A program made the position numbers and the translations under genes. Positions 33,572 through 34,993 of a stretch of DNA of 34,993 bases are shown piece after piece; within the stretch, counting starts at the first letter, position 1; each line of letters begins with the position of its first letter. The stretch covers positions 1 through 34,993 of the forward strand of contig CAXUHF010000051.1 in NCBI GenBank assembly GCA_964250765.1, read 5' to 3'. Below the pieces are notes generated by a model. The model ran no database searches, was not told where the DNA came from, and saw nothing but the letters and a program-made list of their open reading frames with translations. This DNA comes from JBBQVS01 sp964250765. Lineage in GTDB: Bacteria > Chloroflexota > Ktedonobacteria > Ktedonobacterales > Ktedonobacteraceae.

Positions 33572-34606
33572 ATGGCTCAGGCATCTTCACTCCGTGCTGC
33601 AAAGCTCGTCTTCCGCATATTCCTGGCAGTGGCTGCGCTAATTGTAGTTTCTGTTTTTGTGTGGCAAGGAGTCACTGCATCCGGTGCCCCAGACCCTACG
33701 CTTCCACATACAGACACTAGAGCGGCCATTGTGAATACAGGAATACTGGTCTTTCGTGAAGGCTTGGAGTGTATATTAGTCATTTCTGCAGTTGTTGCAA
33801 GCATGATGGGGTCAAATCAAAAGTACCGTCGTCCTATCGCAATTGGTGTCGCAGTTGGCTTCGTTGCAACCGTGCTCACATGGTTTGTTGCTGTTGGAGT
33901 TGTCAACGATTTGTCGCAAAACATCTCAGCCCTGCAAGTACAAGCTGCCACAGGTTTACTCGCCGTGATCGTACTACTTACTGTTATGAACTGGTTCTTC
34001 CACAAAATCTATTGGACAGGCTGGATTTCGCTGCATAACCGTAAGAAGAAAGAATTGCTGAAAAGCGGTTCCAATTCTGCTGCTTCTGCCGCGAAGGTAC
34101 TATGGGGACTCGCTTTACTCGGCTTTACCTCGTTCTATCGTGAGGGTGTTGAGGTTGTGCTCTTCCTACAAAGCTTCCGTTTACGCATGGGTTCAACGGT
34201 TGTACTGGAAGGTGTTGTCGTAGGACTTATTCTCACGGGTCTCGTCGCTATCTTGAACTTCGTAGCACATCGTCGTTTGCCCTACAAAAAGATGCTGGTT
34301 GTAACAGGAGTCATGCTTGGTGCCGTATTGCTCATCATGGTTGGTGAGCAAGGTCAAGAGATGCAGCTTGCACATTGGATTCCGACGACGCCCATTCCAC
34401 AACTACAGTGGATTCCTTCATGGATGGGCTTATGGTTCTCTGTGTTCCCAACCGTTGAGACGTTAGGGTTACAGGTGCTTGCCGCGATTGCCGTGCTAGG
34501 TTCCTACTTCCTGGCAACGCATCAACAGGTATGGGCACCTAAACGGCGTGGTGAAACCCCTGCCGAGGTTGCCGAGGAAGCACCAAGAGAGACGGTAGGC
34601 GTCTAG
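33572..34606 (+). CDS. FTR1-family iron permease
   Basis: A 344-residue membrane protein of the FTR1/EfeU high-affinity iron permease family. Both REGLE-type motifs are visible: FREGLE with Arg62-Glu66 and YREGVE with Arg190-Glu194; they are thought to move ferric ions across the membrane. Seven or so hydrophobic helices are seen, and the C-terminal 25 residues are acidic and cytoplasmic. An N-terminal helix at about 15-33 may be an extra membrane segment. GAGAGG lies before the ATG. No EfeO or EfeB partner or multicopper oxidase is next to it in the window, though the left side is cut by the scaffold gap. Confidence 0.9.
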   Translation: MAQASSLRAAKLVFRIFLAVAALIVVSVFVWQGVTASGAPDPTLPHTDTRAAIVNTGILVFREGLECILVISAVVASMMGSNQKYRRPIAIGVAVGFVATVLTWFVAVGVVNDLSQNISALQVQAATGLLAVIVLLTVMNWFFHKIYWTGWISLHNRKKKELLKSGSNSAASAAKVLWGLALLGFTSFYREGVEVVLFLQSFRLRMGSTVVLEGVVVGLILTGLVAILNFVAHRRLPYKKMLVVTGVMLGAVLLIMVGEQGQEMQLAHWIPTTPIPQLQWIPSWMGLWFSVFPTVETLGLQVLAAIAVLGSYFLATHQQVWAPKRRGETPAEVAEEAPRETVGV

Positions 34607-34622
34607 CAAATTGAAATAGGTC

Positions 34623-34690
34623 TGAGTGGATTTCGACAAAAATGTAGGGCGCAATCAATTGCGCCTTACATTTTTGTCGAAATCCGTTCA
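34623..34690 (+). terminator. Long hairpin after the iron permease
   Basis: Arms 34623-34655 and 34658-34690 pair at 30 of 33 positions around a 2-base loop. The inner part TGTAGGGCGCAAT resembles the ends of other repeats in the window. It lies 16 bases after the stop codon. Confidence 0.75.
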
Positions 34691-34799
34691 AAACTACAAA
34701 GGATTGTTTTTCTCCCACAAATACGGTATGCTTTTGAAGGTATTTACCAAGATATAAAATTAGATACCGATATGCCGAGTCGCCTTCTTTCTGTTCACA

Positions 34800-34993
34800 A
34801 TGGCGAGAGGACCAAGCTCATCACTAGAGCGGGTGTGGATGAATCAAAATCTTGACACAAGTGTACGAGCAACGCTGTTCTCTCTGCGAGGACAGGTGAA
34901 CGCCCTCGCTCAAATTGTTGGTGGTCCCATACTAGGGTTGATTGCTACAGGAGTAAGTTCACGGTTCTCAATGATAGTAGCAGGAACCGTCCT
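34800..34993 (+). pseudogene. 5'-truncated MFS transporter remnant (runs off the window)
   Basis: From an ATG at 34800 the frame reads on to the window end, encoding RVWMNQNLDTSVRATLFSL, then QVNALAQIVGGPILGLIA. This is the conserved loop and helix pattern found near the C-terminal end of MFS exporters (WLNQ...VRAT...QANALGQ...GGP). The preceding ten or so helices that such a protein needs are missing: the frame is closed by TAG at 34761-34763 and the upstream bases are non-coding up to the hairpin. It is most likely a decayed or 5'-truncated copy; a frameshift further upstream was not found. The remainder lies outside the window. Confidence 0.65.

Overview
The window looks like a chromosomal scaffold piece from a Chloroflexota bacterium, most probably class Ktedonobacteria. 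The grounds are gene content: an F420-dependent oxidoreductase, a stand-alone HTH plus Clp-N protein, DUF4332 and DUF2252 proteins, a TPR Ser/Thr kinase beside a PP2C phosphatase, and a split nuo cluster in a genome of moderate G+C. The placement is inference; there is no rRNA in the window. No CRISPR array, integrase or transposase was seen.

Layout. Positions 1-3240: a type B carboxylesterase and three small low-complexity proteins (His/Ala-rich, acidic Gln/Asn-rich, and charged). 3350-8490: a DUF815 AAA+ ATPase, an F420-dependent dehydrogenase, a DUF2252 protein and a cysteine-free CsoR-family repressor with its own promoter and operator, punctuated by three copies of an inverted-repeat element. 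8489-16313: a divergent Nramp transporter, an acyl-CoA synthetase, a secreted CHAP protein with a beta-propeller, and an SDR plus HSL-type esterase operon. 16600-19070: tRNA-Gly and tRNA-Cys, recO, an antitoxin followed by a nonsense-interrupted RelE/ParE-type toxin, and the HTH/Clp-N protein. 19284-24240: an MFS transporter, a HisD paralogue overlapping a membrane-anchored beta-propeller gene tail to tail, an 87-residue protein and a DUF4332 protein. 24530-28854: a kinase/phosphatase signalling operon. 29023-33219: a partial complex I operon (nuoA, nuoC, a small membrane protein, nuoD, nuoH) without nuoB. Then a 10-N scaffold gap, an FTR1 iron permease and a 5'-truncated MFS remnant at the right edge.

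Two patterns run across the window. First, many genes end in very long, often perfect hairpins; three of these (33 to 43 bp arms) begin within or directly at a stop codon. Second, several inverted repeats carry TGTAGGG/CCCTACA in their arms but have different interiors, which suggests related miniature elements. The most notable single loci are the cysteine-free CsoR with a perfect G-tract operator, the toxin gene killed by one apparent CAA-to-TAA change, the HisD paralogue with two changed zinc-ligand positions, and the nuo operon that lacks nuoB but carries an unrecognised small membrane protein.
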